Source: an uncultured Oscillospiraceae bacterium
GTDB taxonomy: Bacteria; Bacillota; Clostridia; Oscillospirales; Ruminococcaceae
Direction of reading: 5' to 3'
NCBI GenBank assembly: GCA_900546885.1
Contig: UREN01000010.1
Coordinates: forward strand, 1 to 44,479
DNA length: 44,479 nt
Part shown: in pieces, positions 1 through 8,483 of the stretch
Position numbering within the stretch: the first letter of the stretch is position 1
Layout: each line of letters starts with the position of its first letter
Made by a program: the position numbers and the translations under genes
The notes under the pieces: model-generated
The model's input: the letters and a program-made list of their open reading frames with translations, nothing else
Told to the model about the DNA's origin: nothing
The model's database searches: none

Positions 1-67
1 AACAGGGCCATTTCCCGAAAAAGAAATAGCCGTAATAATAAGCCTTGCTGCAAATTGCCTGTGCCAT
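1..67 (-). CDS. Partial CDS, unknown small aromatic-rich protein (5' end only)
   Basis: Reading leftward from position 67 there is an ATG preceded by AAGGAG about 8 bases upstream. The frame stays open for 22 codons to the window edge and begins MAQAICSKAYYYGYFFFGKW. It lies about 40 bases downstream of a consensus-like promoter on the same strand. The start of the protein is unusually rich in Tyr and Phe. I do not recognise it; only the first 22 residues are present, so neither length nor function can be judged. The combination of promoter, Shine-Dalgarno sequence and open frame is the support. Confidence 0.5.
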   Translation of the reverse strand, partial: MAQAICSKAYYYGYFFFGKWPC

Positions 68-110
68 ATACACGTCTCCTTCGCGCTTGCCGCGAAAACC
101 GGTTTTATTC

Positions 111-139
111 AGTATACGCGCAAACGGGCGCGGTGTCAA
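111..139 (-). promoter_or_regulatory. Sigma-A promoter, leftward
   Basis: On the minus strand TTGACA (134-139) and TATACT (111-116) are separated by exactly 17 bases. It reads toward the left window edge and would drive the partial CDS starting at 67. Confidence 0.7.
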
Positions 140-157
140 GTTTGGCGGGCAAAACAG

Positions 158-186
158 TTTTCAAGCCCTGTGCGGCGTGGTATAAT
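158..186 (+). promoter_or_regulatory. Promoter for the M3 peptidase gene
   Basis: TATAAT at 181-186 is preceded by TGG, giving an extended -10 element. TTTTCA at 158-163 is a weak -35 at 17 bases spacing. It lies back to back with the leftward promoter at 111-139. The transcript would have a GC-rich leader of about 110 bases. Confidence 0.55.
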
Positions 187-303
187 CCCTATAGCGGGCC
201 ATGCCCCTGCAGGGCCAAAGCGATGCGCCCGGGCAGCGGGGCGGCCCGCAGAACAAAAAGAAAAACGCCCGCAGGGGCGCATAGGGAAAGTGAGTGGACA
301 GAG

Positions 304-2007
304 ATGAAATTCAGCGAGATGCCATACGAGCGGCCGGACCTTACCGCCGCGTTTACCCAGTTTGACGCCATGGCGCAGGCCATAGCTGCGGCGCCCGGCG
401 CGGCGGATGTGCTGGCGCAGTATGCCGCCTTTGAAAAGCTGGCAGGCCATCTTTCCACCATGGCCACACTGGCGGAGGTGCGCCACACCATCGACACGCG
501 CGATGCCTTCTATGAGGCAGAGCGCCAGTTCTTTGATGAAAATTCGCCCCGTCTGGCCGACAAGCAGCTGGAAGTGTACAAGGCCGTGCTGGCAAGCCCC
601 CACCGCGCCGCAGTGGCCGAAAAGCTGGGAAGCCTTGCGCTGGAGAAAATGGAGCTGGCCGTGAAGTCTCAGACGCCGGAGGTGCTGGAACTGATGGCGC
701 AGGAAAATGCCCTCACCAGCGCATATCAGAAGCTGTATGCCTCGGCGCAAATTCCCTTCCAGGGCCAGACACTTACCGTGGCCCAGCTGGCCAAATACAA
801 AACCAACGCAGACCGCGCTGTGCGCAAGGCGGCCTATGAGGCTGAGGGCGCCTGGTTTGACGCGCACCGCGAGGAGTTTGACAGCCTGTACGACCAGCTT
901 GTGAAAAACCGCACCGCACAGGCGCAGGCCATGGGGTATGAGAATTTTGTGCCGCTTGGCGCCATCCGCATGAACCGCCTGGGTTATACGCGAAAGGATA
1001 TGGCCGCCTACCGCGCGCAGGTGAAGCGGGACGTGGTGCCTGTGGTGGCAAAGCTGAAGCAGCTGCAGTATGCCCGCACGGGCATTTCGCAGCCCAAATT
1101 TTACGATGACGTGTTCTGCTTTAAAGAGGGCAACCCCGCGCCCCACGGCACGCCGGAAGAAATTTTGGCAGCGGGCAAAAAGATGTATCACGAGCTAAGC
1201 CCCGAGACCAGCGCCTTTATTGACGAGATGTTTGAAAACGAGCTGTTCGACGTGCTGGCAAAACCGGGCAAGGCGCCCGGCGGCTACTGCACCAGCCTGC
1301 CGGATTACAAGCTGCCGTTCATCTTTTCCAACTTCAACGGCACGGCGGGCGATGTGGATGTGCTGACGCACGAGGCCGGCCATGCCTTTGCCGATTATGT
1401 GGCCCAGCGCAAAGACATCCCCGCCATCCTGCGCGAGCCCGGCATGGAAAGCTGTGAAATCCATTCCATGAGCATGGAGTTCCTCACGGCAGATTTCCAC
1501 CACCTGTTCTTTGGGGACGAGACGGCGCGCTATGAGCTTGCACACGCAGAAGACGCCCTGTACTTCCTGCCCTACGGCACGATGGTGGACGAGTTTCAGC
1601 ACATTGTGTACGAAAACCCAGGCCTCACGCCCGACCAGCGCAATGCCGAATGGGCCCGGCTGGAAAAGGAATACCGCCCCTGGCTGGATTTTGAGGGCCT
1701 GCCCTTCTATGGCCGCGGCGCGGGCTGGCAGCGCCAGCTGCATATCTATGAATATGCGTTCTATTATATCGACTACTGCCTGGCGCAGACGGTGGCGCTG
1801 CAGTTCTTTACCGCATGGCTGGCCGACAAGGCGGACGCATGGAAGCGCTACCTTGCCCTTGTGAACCGCGCGGGCACAGAGACCTACCCCGGCCTTGTGG
1901 CCGCGGCGGGCTTTGCAAGCCCCTTTGCGGCAGGCACCATGAAGGCTGTGGCGGAAACGGTGGGCGAATGGGTGGCCCGGCAGGACGCCGCTTTGCGCAA
2001 CGCCTGA
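304..2007 (+). CDS. M3 family oligoendopeptidase (PepF/thimet-oligopeptidase type)
   Basis: Cytoplasmic zinc metallopeptidase of 567 residues, expected to cleave short peptides during peptide nutrition or turnover of protein fragments. The zinc motif HEAGH lies at residues 356-360, with the downstream glutamate ligand plausibly E385 in EIHSMSMEF, the arrangement seen in M3 peptidases. There is no signal peptide. The first in-frame ATG that matches the family N-terminus is at 304. The frame is open further upstream, but that part overlaps the promoter and looks non-coding. The Shine-Dalgarno sequence is weak (GGGAAAG about 13 bases upstream). The short M3 form with this N-terminus is common in Clostridia. 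The next gene follows in the same direction after 82 bases. Exact peptide specificity cannot be read from sequence. Confidence 0.9.
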   Translation: MKFSEMPYERPDLTAAFTQFDAMAQAIAAAPGAADVLAQYAAFEKLAGHLSTMATLAEVRHTIDTRDAFYEAERQFFDENSPRLADKQLEVYKAVLASPHRAAVAEKLGSLALEKMELAVKSQTPEVLELMAQENALTSAYQKLYASAQIPFQGQTLTVAQLAKYKTNADRAVRKAAYEAEGAWFDAHREEFDSLYDQLVKNRTAQAQAMGYENFVPLGAIRMNRLGYTRKDMAAYRAQVKRDVVPVVAKLKQLQYARTGISQPKFYDDVFCFKEGNPAPHGTPEEILAAGKKMYHELSPETSAFIDEMFENELFDVLAKPGKAPGGYCTSLPDYKLPFIFSNFNGTAGDVDVLTHEAGHAFADYVAQRKDIPAILREPGMESCEIHSMSMEFLTADFHHLFFGDETARYELAHAEDALYFLPYGTMVDEFQHIVYENPGLTPDQRNAEWARLEKEYRPWLDFEGLPFYGRGAGWQRQLHIYEYAFYYIDYCLAQTVALQFFTAWLADKADAWKRYLALVNRAGTETYPGLVAAAGFASPFAAGTMKAVAETVGEWVARQDAALRNA

Positions 2008-2089
2008 GAGAAAACCGCGCCGTGCCCCGCGCAAAAGCCATTTTCGGCCTATGCGCGGGGCGCGGCCTGAAGCAAGGAGAGTGCGGCCC

Positions 2090-4738
2090 ATGAAGCAGGC
2101 CGGCGCAAATACAAGATGGAAGCTGTACACGGCGGCCTTTGCGGCGCCGGTGCTGTTGCTGGCGGCGGTGTACGCCGCTGCAGGGTTTGCCCCATTTGGC
2201 GAAAAGACGCTGCTTACAGTGGATATGAACGGCCAGTATGTGGCCTTTTTTTCGCAGCTTCGCAGTATTTTGCTGGGCAAAGATGACCTGCTTTACACCT
2301 TTGGCAAGGCGTTGGGCGGCGATATGATTGGGCTGTTTGCCTATTATATCGCAAGCCCGCTGAACCTGCTGGTGGTGTTTTTTCCGGTGCGCGCGCTGCC
2401 GTGGTTTGTTCTGCTGCTGACACTGTTGAAAACCGGCCTTGCCGGTGTTTCGCTGGCGGCATGGGCGCGCCGCCACACAGGCCCGCGCAAAGCGCTTTGC
2501 CTGTGCGTGCTGTATGCGCTGTGCACATACAGCATTGCCTATCAGCAGAATATTCTCTGGCTGGATGGTGTGATTCTTCTCCCGCTGATGGCCCTTGGCA
2601 TTGAGCGCATTGTAGAGGGCGGGCGTCCATGGCTGTATCTGGGCAGCCTTGCAATGGGGATTCTGACGGATTATTACATAGGGTATATGCTTTGCATATT
2701 TTCCGTTTTGTATTTTCTGTTCTATGCCTTGGGCGGCTTTGCGGCGCGCAAAGCGCCCGTTTTGCCCATGCTGGCCACTTACGCGGGCGCCAGCCTGCTG
2801 GCGGCGGGCCTGGCCGCCGTGCTTTTGCTGCCTGCGCTGGCCTCTTTGCAGGGCAACCGTTTTGAGTTTGACACGCAGCAGCTTGCCAGCCTGGAAAAGC
2901 TGTTCAGCCTGCGCGCTCTGCTGGCGAAAGAGACGCTAGGCGCCTATGAGTGGACAGAGCTGGAGATGGGCCTGCCGCCCATCTACTGCGGCGCGCTGGC
3001 ACTGCTGGGTGCGGGCATGTTCTTTCTGCAAAAGCGCCCTGTGCGCCAAAAGGCCGCTGCAGGGGCCGTGGCGGCGGTGTTTGTGCTGAGCTTTTGGCTG
3101 AAGGGCCCCAACCTCATCTGGCACGGCTTTAACCCGCCTGCATGGTTCAACTACCGAAACGCCTTTTTGTTCAGCTTTTTTGTGCTGGTGCTGGCAGCTT
3201 TCGCGCTGGAGCACCTGTGGCGTGATGGGCAAAACCCCTGGCTGTGTGCCGGCGGCGTTGCCGTGTGCGCGCTGGCCCTGGGCTGGGCCTGCGCGGGCGA
3301 GGGTGCGGCTGCCTTCACCACTGCCAGACGCGCCGCCGTTTCGCTGGCTCTGGTGGCGGCCGTAGGCCTTCTTTGGTGCCTGTTTGCAGCAGGCAAACGC
3401 CGCAGGGTGCTGTGCCTTGCCATGGCGGCGCTGTGTGCGGCCGACATTTCGCTGAATGCCTTTTTGGTGGTGCGCGCCATTGATTCGGGCAAGGAATACC
3501 GTTATACGCCCATGGAGGAATATACCGCCTTTGTGGACGGAACACTGCCCGCTGTGCGTGCCGTGCAGGCGCAGGACAGCACGTTTTACCGGATGGAAAA
3601 AGATTTTCAATACGGCTATGAACAGGGCGGTTTTATCTACCGCAGCCGCAACGATGCCATGCTGCTGGGTTATAACGGTATTTCGCACTATTCCTCCAGC
3701 GATAAGCTGGCGGTAAAGGCGTTGGTGGGGGCCCTGGGGTTCCGCAACTGCGTGCAGGGCGGCGGGGCGTATTATTACACAGGCTCTACCAATTTTGCGG
3801 CCAGTTTGCTGGGCATTCGATATGTGCTTTCGCAGCAGGCGGCCGAGGGGGACGCCTACCGGGGCTATACCGCTGTTCTGGAAGAAAACGGCGTCACCGC
3901 ATGGCGCAACCCATCCGCGTTTCCGTTGGCATTCTGCGCGGCGGGCGATGCGGCCGGGGTGGATTTCTCTCAGCAAAACCTGTTCGAATTGCAAAACGAG
4001 CTGTTCTGTGCCCTGACGGGTGAAACACAGCCGCTTTTGACACCGCTTGCCGTGCAGGAAGAGGTGCACGAAATGACTGAGAGCGCCTGGGAGGGCGTGC
4101 GTGTGTTTGACGTGAACCAGGAGGGCGGCGAAGGATGGGTAGAGTTCCGCGTTACCGCACAGGCGGACGGCCCGCTGTACTGCTATTTTCCCACAGACCG
4201 CTTCAAGCCGGCGCGCATGTATGTGAATGGGGAAGATTTTGGCCGCATGTTCGATACCTACACCCAGGGCATCACCTACCTTGGCATGTATGAGGCGGGC
4301 GACACAGTGGCCGTGCGCCTTGTTCCGGAATATGGCATGCTGCGCCTGTATGAACCGCTGTTTTACACCGAAGATTTGGCCCTGCTGCAAAGCGCCTGCA
4401 ACGCCATGCAGCCCGGGTTTGCCCGGCTGGAAGAGGTGTCGTCCTCGCATTTCAAAGGGGATGTCACCGCGCAGGCGGACGGCCCGCTGGTCATCAGCAT
4501 CCCATGGGAGGAAGGCTGGACGGTAGAGGTGGACGGCCAGGCCGTGCCCACGCGCAAAGCCGTGGGCGAATTGATGGCAATTGACCTGACCGCGGGCACC
4601 CATACGCTGGAGCTGCGTTATTGCCCGCCGGGGCTGGCGGCAGGCGCGGTGCTTTCCGCCGCCAGCGCCATGCTGGCCGGGCTGTGGGCTTTTTGCCTGC
4701 GCAAAAGGGCCCGCGCGGCAAAGGGCGCGGAAAAATAA
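2090..4738 (+). CDS. YfhO family polytopic membrane protein (GT-C-like)
   Basis: Large membrane protein of 882 residues. The N-terminal half (about residues 10-470) is a series of hydrophobic helices; the C-terminal half is a mostly soluble extracytoplasmic region, closed by one more helix near the end and a basic tail. The motif DMNGQYVAFFSQLR near residue 48, followed by GGDMIGLFAYY, is typical of YfhO proteins. In Bacillus subtilis YfhO takes part in glycosylating lipoteichoic acid, so a role in sugar transfer to a cell-envelope polymer is plausible here. I chose ATG 2090 because AAGGAG sits 8-9 bases upstream; an in-frame ATG at 2051 lacks such a site. A strong hairpin terminator follows immediately. 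Substrate is unknown. Confidence 0.85.
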   Translation: MKQAGANTRWKLYTAAFAAPVLLLAAVYAAAGFAPFGEKTLLTVDMNGQYVAFFSQLRSILLGKDDLLYTFGKALGGDMIGLFAYYIASPLNLLVVFFPVRALPWFVLLLTLLKTGLAGVSLAAWARRHTGPRKALCLCVLYALCTYSIAYQQNILWLDGVILLPLMALGIERIVEGGRPWLYLGSLAMGILTDYYIGYMLCIFSVLYFLFYALGGFAARKAPVLPMLATYAGASLLAAGLAAVLLLPALASLQGNRFEFDTQQLASLEKLFSLRALLAKETLGAYEWTELEMGLPPIYCGALALLGAGMFFLQKRPVRQKAAAGAVAAVFVLSFWLKGPNLIWHGFNPPAWFNYRNAFLFSFFVLVLAAFALEHLWRDGQNPWLCAGGVAVCALALGWACAGEGAAAFTTARRAAVSLALVAAVGLLWCLFAAGKRRRVLCLAMAALCAADISLNAFLVVRAIDSGKEYRYTPMEEYTAFVDGTLPAVRAVQAQDSTFYRMEKDFQYGYEQGGFIYRSRNDAMLLGYNGISHYSSSDKLAVKALVGALGFRNCVQGGGAYYYTGSTNFAASLLGIRYVLSQQAAEGDAYRGYTAVLEENGVTAWRNPSAFPLAFCAAGDAAGVDFSQQNLFELQNELFCALTGETQPLLTPLAVQEEVHEMTESAWEGVRVFDVNQEGGEGWVEFRVTAQADGPLYCYFPTDRFKPARMYVNGEDFGRMFDTYTQGITYLGMYEAGDTVAVRLVPEYGMLRLYEPLFYTEDLALLQSACNAMQPGFARLEEVSSSHFKGDVTAQADGPLVISIPWEEGWTVEVDGQAVPTRKAVGELMAIDLTAGTHTLELRYCPPGLAAGAVLSAASAMLAGLWAFCLRKRARAAKGAEK

Positions 4739-4739
4739 A

Positions 4740-4770
4740 AAAGCTGCCCGGGAACCACCCGGGCAGCTTT
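4740..4770. terminator. Bidirectional terminator
   Basis: A perfect 13-base stem (4740-4752 with 4758-4770) closes a 5-base loop. On the minus strand it is followed by a long T run, and on the plus strand by TTTGTGTTTG. It serves the convergent yfhO-like and ybaK-like genes. Confidence 0.85.
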
Positions 4771-4786
4771 GTGTTTGTTCTGAAAT

Positions 4787-5260
4787 TTATGCCTGCCAGC
4801 CCTTGCACAAATCGCCCCACCGGCTGCCGGGGCAAAGCTGCGCCAGCTCTTCCGGTGTAAGGCGCACGGCGCTGTTGGCGCTGCCAGCGGCCGGGTAAAT
4901 GGTGGCAAAGCGCTGCAAAGAGCAATCCAGAAAAACCTGCACGCCGGCGTTTACACAAAAGGGGCACACTCCGCCGGGCGCATGCCCCACCAGGGCCTGC
5001 ACGTCCTGCGGGGGAATCATTTTTGCCTTCACAGCAAACTGTGCTTTGAACTTGGTGTTGTCCACTTTTGCATCGCCTGCCGCAACAATCAGCGCGGGCC
5101 CCTGCGGGGTAAAAAAGGCAAGCGTCTTGGCAATGTGTGCCTCTTCGCAGCCCAGGGCCTGGGCCGCCAGCGACACGGTGGCGCTGGATACATCAAATTC
5201 CCGCACACGCCCGGCAAAGCCGTTTTGGCTCAGGTATTCCTTCACAACAGCAATTGACAT
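4787..5260 (-). CDS. YbaK/EbsC family aminoacyl-tRNA deacylase
   Basis: A 157-residue single-domain protein of the YbaK/ProRS-INS superfamily. These trans-editing enzymes hydrolyse mischarged tRNA such as Cys-tRNA(Pro) or Ala-tRNA(Pro). Visible family features are the central AAGDAKVDNTKFKAQF segment and the GHAPGGVCPFCV segment that forms the substrate pocket. The start at 5260 has GAGGTGG about 7 bases upstream. It is followed at its 3' end by a strong terminator, and the YhfC gene lies 31 bases upstream on the same strand, so the two are probably co-transcribed. Which mischarged tRNA it edits cannot be told from sequence alone. Confidence 0.88.
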   Translation of the reverse strand: MSIAVVKEYLSQNGFAGRVREFDVSSATVSLAAQALGCEEAHIAKTLAFFTPQGPALIVAAGDAKVDNTKFKAQFAVKAKMIPPQDVQALVGHAPGGVCPFCVNAGVQVFLDCSLQRFATIYPAAGSANSAVRLTPEELAQLCPGSRWGDLCKGWQA

Positions 5261-5291
5261 TTTTCCACCTCTTTCGGGTGCGGCCGGGCCC

Positions 5292-6068
5292 TTATGCCGT
5301 TTGCCGCGGCGCGCTCTTTTTATACAAATACCACACGCACAGCGAAATGGCAAGCACAAAGGCAAATGTCCACACCTCGGCCAGCAAAATGCTGAAGATG
5401 CCGCACTGATACAGGGCCGCGCCCACATTGGCTGCGGCATGCAGGCAAATAGAAAGTGCCAGACAGGCCTTGGGCAGGCGCCCGGTCACGGCCATCCACA
5501 CAAGAATGGAGAGAGCGAGATGCAGCGTGATGGCGGCAACACGCTCCAGCCCGGGCAGCAAAAGCGCCCCGGCCGACACGCCGCTTGCCAGCTGTGCTGA
5601 AACGGTGGCGGCAATGTCACTGCCAAACATGGCCTCCAGCGAGCCGCCGCGGGCGGCCGACAGCACAATGGCGTTCGAAAGGCTGGCAGTGCCGGCCAGC
5701 AGAATGGCCTCGATGCCGCCGTGGCCAATGCCATAGGCAAAGCCCGTAACAAGCGAAGCATCCCTGCGGCAGAGAAGGCTCAGGCCAAGATACCGCGCCG
5801 TCTCTTCAAACACGCCCGCCGCCAGGCAGGCATAAGCGGTGTACAGGCCCGGGCTTTGAATGAGCGTGGGGAAGGATGAAAACACAATGCTGTGAAGAAG
5901 CTGCTCCAGCACAAGGGCGCTGACGGTAAAACACAGGGCCCCTGTCAGGGCGGCCAGAAGCCCGCGGTGCGTTTTTACACGCACAATAACCAACAGGGCA
6001 ATGGGCAAAACAATGCAAAGTGCCGCCGATGCCCAACAGGCGGCAATGGCCGAAAACGAGATATCCAT
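5292..6068 (-). CDS. YhfC family intramembrane protein (putative CPBP/PrsW-like metalloprotease)
   Basis: A 258-residue polytopic membrane protein with about seven hydrophobic segments. It carries the YhfC signature: FEETARYLGL (glutamate pair plus arginine), then GIGHGGIEA, and a later LHAAANVG. These conserved Glu/His residues within helices resemble metal-binding sites of ABI/CPBP and PrsW intramembrane proteases, but enzymatic activity is not established for the family as far as I know. Start at 6068 has GAGAGAGG upstream; the frame is open farther up, but without a ribosome site and crossing the promoter. It probably forms a transcription unit with the downstream ybaK-like gene. Confidence 0.8.
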   Translation of the reverse strand: MDISFSAIAACWASAALCIVLPIALLVIVRVKTHRGLLAALTGALCFTVSALVLEQLLHSIVFSSFPTLIQSPGLYTAYACLAAGVFEETARYLGLSLLCRRDASLVTGFAYGIGHGGIEAILLAGTASLSNAIVLSAARGGSLEAMFGSDIAATVSAQLASGVSAGALLLPGLERVAAITLHLALSILVWMAVTGRLPKACLALSICLHAAANVGAALYQCGIFSILLAEVWTFAFVLAISLCVWYLYKKSAPRQTA

Positions 6069-6202
6069 GTGTTCCTCTCTCACTTTCCGCCCCGCGGCAC
6101 AGAAGAAAGGAATGGCAACCGCCATGCCGCTGTGGGCTCGTTTTTCGCTGACGCCGCAGCGCGCAAAGCGGGCCTGTCGTGCCTGCCCATAACGCTTAGA
6201 CG

Positions 6203-6216
6203 AATATCGAAATATT
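6203..6216. promoter_or_regulatory. Inverted repeat just downstream of the YhfC promoter
   Basis: AATAT-CGAA-ATATT is a perfect 5-base inverted repeat. It sits 7 bases beyond the -10 of the leftward promoter at 6223-6251, which puts it over the expected transcription start. It may be an operator for a dimeric repressor or a small RNA hairpin. No regulator is assigned. Confidence 0.35.
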
Positions 6217-6222
6217 GGCCCT

Positions 6223-6251
6223 ATCATAGCACGGCGAATGCCTGCTGTCAA
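6223..6251 (-). promoter_or_regulatory. Sigma-A promoter for yhfC-ybaK
   Basis: On the minus strand TTGACA (6246-6251), a 17-base spacer, and TATGAT (6223-6228) preceded by TGC (extended -10). It starts 5 bases after the flippase gene ends. The leader is about 150 bases long. Confidence 0.75.
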
Positions 6252-6255
6252 CGGT

Positions 6256-7656
6256 TCAGCGGCGGTGCAGAAAGCGCAGGCATGTCTCTACCAGGCCGCG
6301 AAGGTTCACCACGGCGATGATAAGCACAATGATGCCGTTCCACACATACGAGCCGGGCACCTCTTTGATGCACAGCGCGGCCTCCAGCACCACAAGGCCG
6401 AAGTTCAGGGCCAGCAGCTCGGGGGAAAAATCTACCTCGATAAGCGTGCGCGTGTTGTACGCGCGCACAAGGAACACCAGAAAATAGCTGGCAAAGGTGG
6501 CAATGGCCGCGCCCTGCACACCCCAGATGGGAATGAGCAGCGCATTCAAAATAAGGTTCATCACAGCGCCCACACCCATTGTCAACAGCGAAAGGCCCGA
6601 GCGCTTTTCCACCATATAGATGCTGTTCAGAAAATTGTCGAAGCTGGAAAAAATGGTGGCAAAGGTAAGCACGGGGATGAAAATCCACCCAAGATAGTAT
6701 TCATCCGCCACATAGATGCTCATGATGGGGCGGCACAGCCAGATGATGCCGGCCCCGGCCAGGAACATCAGCCCCTGGTATGCGCCAAACACCTTGCCGA
6801 AAAACTCTTCCCGCCCGGCGCGGGTGCCATCGGTGAAAGCCGAAAGCTGCCATGCCTCTGTAAACAGCGTGGCCACCACGGTAAGCAGTGTGGGCAGCTG
6901 GTAACATGCGGCAAACAGGCCGTTCCATTCCGCGCCCAGCATGGCGGTGATGAACAATTTATCGCTGGTGTTGGTAACTGTCCAGAAAATGCTGGCCGAA
7001 ATCAGCGGCACCGAATACACCAGCATTTTGCGCCACAGCTTTGTGTTGATGCGGCCGCCCATATAACGCCAGATGCTGCTGACAAAAAACAGGAACAGGG
7101 CGCTGCATGCGTCTGAGCAGATCAGCGCCAAAATCCAGCCCTGTGCGCCAAGGTTCAGCCCGGATAAAAACAGTACGTTAAAAAGGAGGTTTGTCAGCGT
7201 GCACAGTATGCCGTCCAGCGCATACAGCCGAACCAGGTTGCGCGCGCGCACAAACTGGCAGTTCAATGTGCGCAGGCAGCTTACCAGCACAAACAGCAGC
7301 AGCCACATCCAGTGCCCCTGCACCGTGTCGCGGACAAAGGGCACAAGGTTCAGCACAGGCGCCAGCGCGCACAAAAGCAAAAACCCTGCAAAAATGGAAA
7401 GCAGGCCGTTTGTGTAAAGCTGGCGTTTGTTCACGCCCTTTTCCAGCCCGAAGCGGATGATGGCATTGGCAATGCCCAGCGACACCAGCGGAATAAAAAA
7501 GTTGCCAATGGTGACAATGGCATCCATGCCGCCGTAATCGGCCGCGCCCATCACGCGCGTGCGGTAGGCCGTCAGAAAAAAGCTGAGTATTTTGGAAGAA
7601 AAGGTGCTGATGGCAAACAGCAGCGTGTTTGATACAAGGCGCTTATATTTGTCCAC
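6256..7656 (-). CDS. Polysaccharide biosynthesis flippase (MOP superfamily, Wzx-like)
   Basis: A 466-residue protein with about 12-14 membrane helices, beginning with the pattern common in O-antigen and teichoic-acid flippases (MDKYKRLVSNTLLFAIST, FSSKILSFFL). It should move lipid-linked glycans across the membrane for capsule, teichoic acid or exopolysaccharide assembly. I place the start at a GTG (7656) because AAAGGGGGCGG precedes it at suitable spacing and the family N-terminus begins there. An in-frame ATG farther upstream lies inside the promoter. It stands alone rather than in a polysaccharide cluster, although the YfhO-like and GT-C genes in this window could share an envelope-glycan role. 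Glycan substrate unknown. Confidence 0.85.
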   Translation of the reverse strand: MDKYKRLVSNTLLFAISTFSSKILSFFLTAYRTRVMGAADYGGMDAIVTIGNFFIPLVSLGIANAIIRFGLEKGVNKRQLYTNGLLSIFAGFLLLCALAPVLNLVPFVRDTVQGHWMWLLLFVLVSCLRTLNCQFVRARNLVRLYALDGILCTLTNLLFNVLFLSGLNLGAQGWILALICSDACSALFLFFVSSIWRYMGGRINTKLWRKMLVYSVPLISASIFWTVTNTSDKLFITAMLGAEWNGLFAACYQLPTLLTVVATLFTEAWQLSAFTDGTRAGREEFFGKVFGAYQGLMFLAGAGIIWLCRPIMSIYVADEYYLGWIFIPVLTFATIFSSFDNFLNSIYMVEKRSGLSLLTMGVGAVMNLILNALLIPIWGVQGAAIATFASYFLVFLVRAYNTRTLIEVDFSPELLALNFGLVVLEAALCIKEVPGSYVWNGIIVLIIAVVNLRGLVETCLRFLHRR

Positions 7657-7713
7657 ACAGCCGCCCCCTTTGGTTGTTTTTACAGTTGCCCTTAAACGGG
7701 CCAATACATTTTT

Positions 7714-7742
7714 ATCATACCATATTATGGCCTCAAGCACAA
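7714..7742 (-). promoter_or_regulatory. Promoter for the flippase gene
   Basis: On the minus strand TTGTGC (7737-7742), a 17-base spacer, and TATGAT (7714-7719) preceded by TGG, an extended -10. Confidence 0.6.
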
Positions 7743-7760
7743 GAAAAGCCGCCAGGCGGC
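7741..7760 (-). terminator. Terminator-like hairpin after the YgjP gene
   Basis: On the minus strand GCCGCC-T-GGCGGC (7748-7760) is followed by TTTTCTT. The stem is short once a workable loop is allowed, so efficiency is uncertain. Confidence 0.4.
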
Positions 7761-7826
7761 CTGCTGTTTTCTGCTTTTACTTCCATTGTATGAAGCGGCG
7801 CGCAGAACATGCAAGGCGTCATCACA

Positions 7827-8378
7827 TCAGGCGCGCAGCAGGGCGCGGCGAGCCTTGTAATCGGGCAGAATGCGCGCCACCACGGCCCAGAAGGCGGGCG
7901 AGTGGTCGCAGTGCACAAAGTGCGCATATTCGTGCACCACCACATATTCCACTGCGGCCAAAGGCTTTTCGGCAAGGCGCAGGTTCAGGGTGATCTGCCG
8001 TTTACCTGGCATGCACACACCCCAGCGTGTTTTCATGCGGCGCACCTTCAGTGTGGGGCGCACCCCGCCCAGCACGCCGGAAAAGCAGGGAAATACCTGC
8101 GCGCTCACCGCTTCGAACAGTGCAAGCGCCTGTGCGGGCGTTACCGCGCAGGGAGCGCTGTCCTCTGCACGGCGGCGCGCAGCCCGTGCCTTTGCCCGCT
8201 CCAGCCAGGCCGCCTTTGAAAGAACAAAAGCGTCCACCTGCGCCGCAGGCACGCCAAAAGGCGCGCTGGCATGGGCCTCACCGTCCGGCCCAATGCGCAG
8301 GTTGATATTTTTTACGCGTTTGTAAGTGAGAAAATAGGCCACCCCGTTGCCCGGCTGCCTTTGCTGTGCGTGCGCCAT
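7827..8378 (-). CDS. YgjP-type zinc metallopeptidase domain protein
   Basis: A 183-residue cytoplasmic protein of the YgjP/SprT-like (DUF45, M48-related) family. The zinc-binding HEYAH lies at residues 149-153 and a third histidine at 159 in HCDHSPAFW. Upstream is the typical RRMKTRWGVC segment near residue 114-122 and the N-terminal KRVKNINLRIG. The family's physiological substrate is not known. ATG 8378 is preceded by AAGGGGGG. A canonical promoter lies about 40 bases upstream. It is the first gene of the leftward group and diverges from nrdD. Confidence 0.85.
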   Translation of the reverse strand: MAHAQQRQPGNGVAYFLTYKRVKNINLRIGPDGEAHASAPFGVPAAQVDAFVLSKAAWLERAKARAARRRAEDSAPCAVTPAQALALFEAVSAQVFPCFSGVLGGVRPTLKVRRMKTRWGVCMPGKRQITLNLRLAEKPLAAVEYVVVHEYAHFVHCDHSPAFWAVVARILPDYKARRALLRA

Positions 8379-8414
8379 GCGGCACCCCCCTTTTAGCCTT
8401 TTGCTTCGTTCATT

Positions 8415-8443
8415 ATTATAAACAAACGGTTCTGCCTTGGCAA
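8415..8443 (-). promoter_or_regulatory. Sigma-A promoter for the YgjP gene
   Basis: On the minus strand TTGCCA (8438-8443), exactly 17 bases, then TATAAT (8415-8420). Confidence 0.7.
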
Positions 8444-8483
8444 ATCTTCTAAAATTCAATAAAAAAACCTGTCGGCTTTGTGC

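Noticed and set aside
2936..4603. Long open frame antisense to the YfhO gene
   Set aside because: It follows from GC-rich codon bias on the other strand, has no ribosome site and no recognisable protein features. The same holds for antisense frames across nrdD, hisS and aspS.
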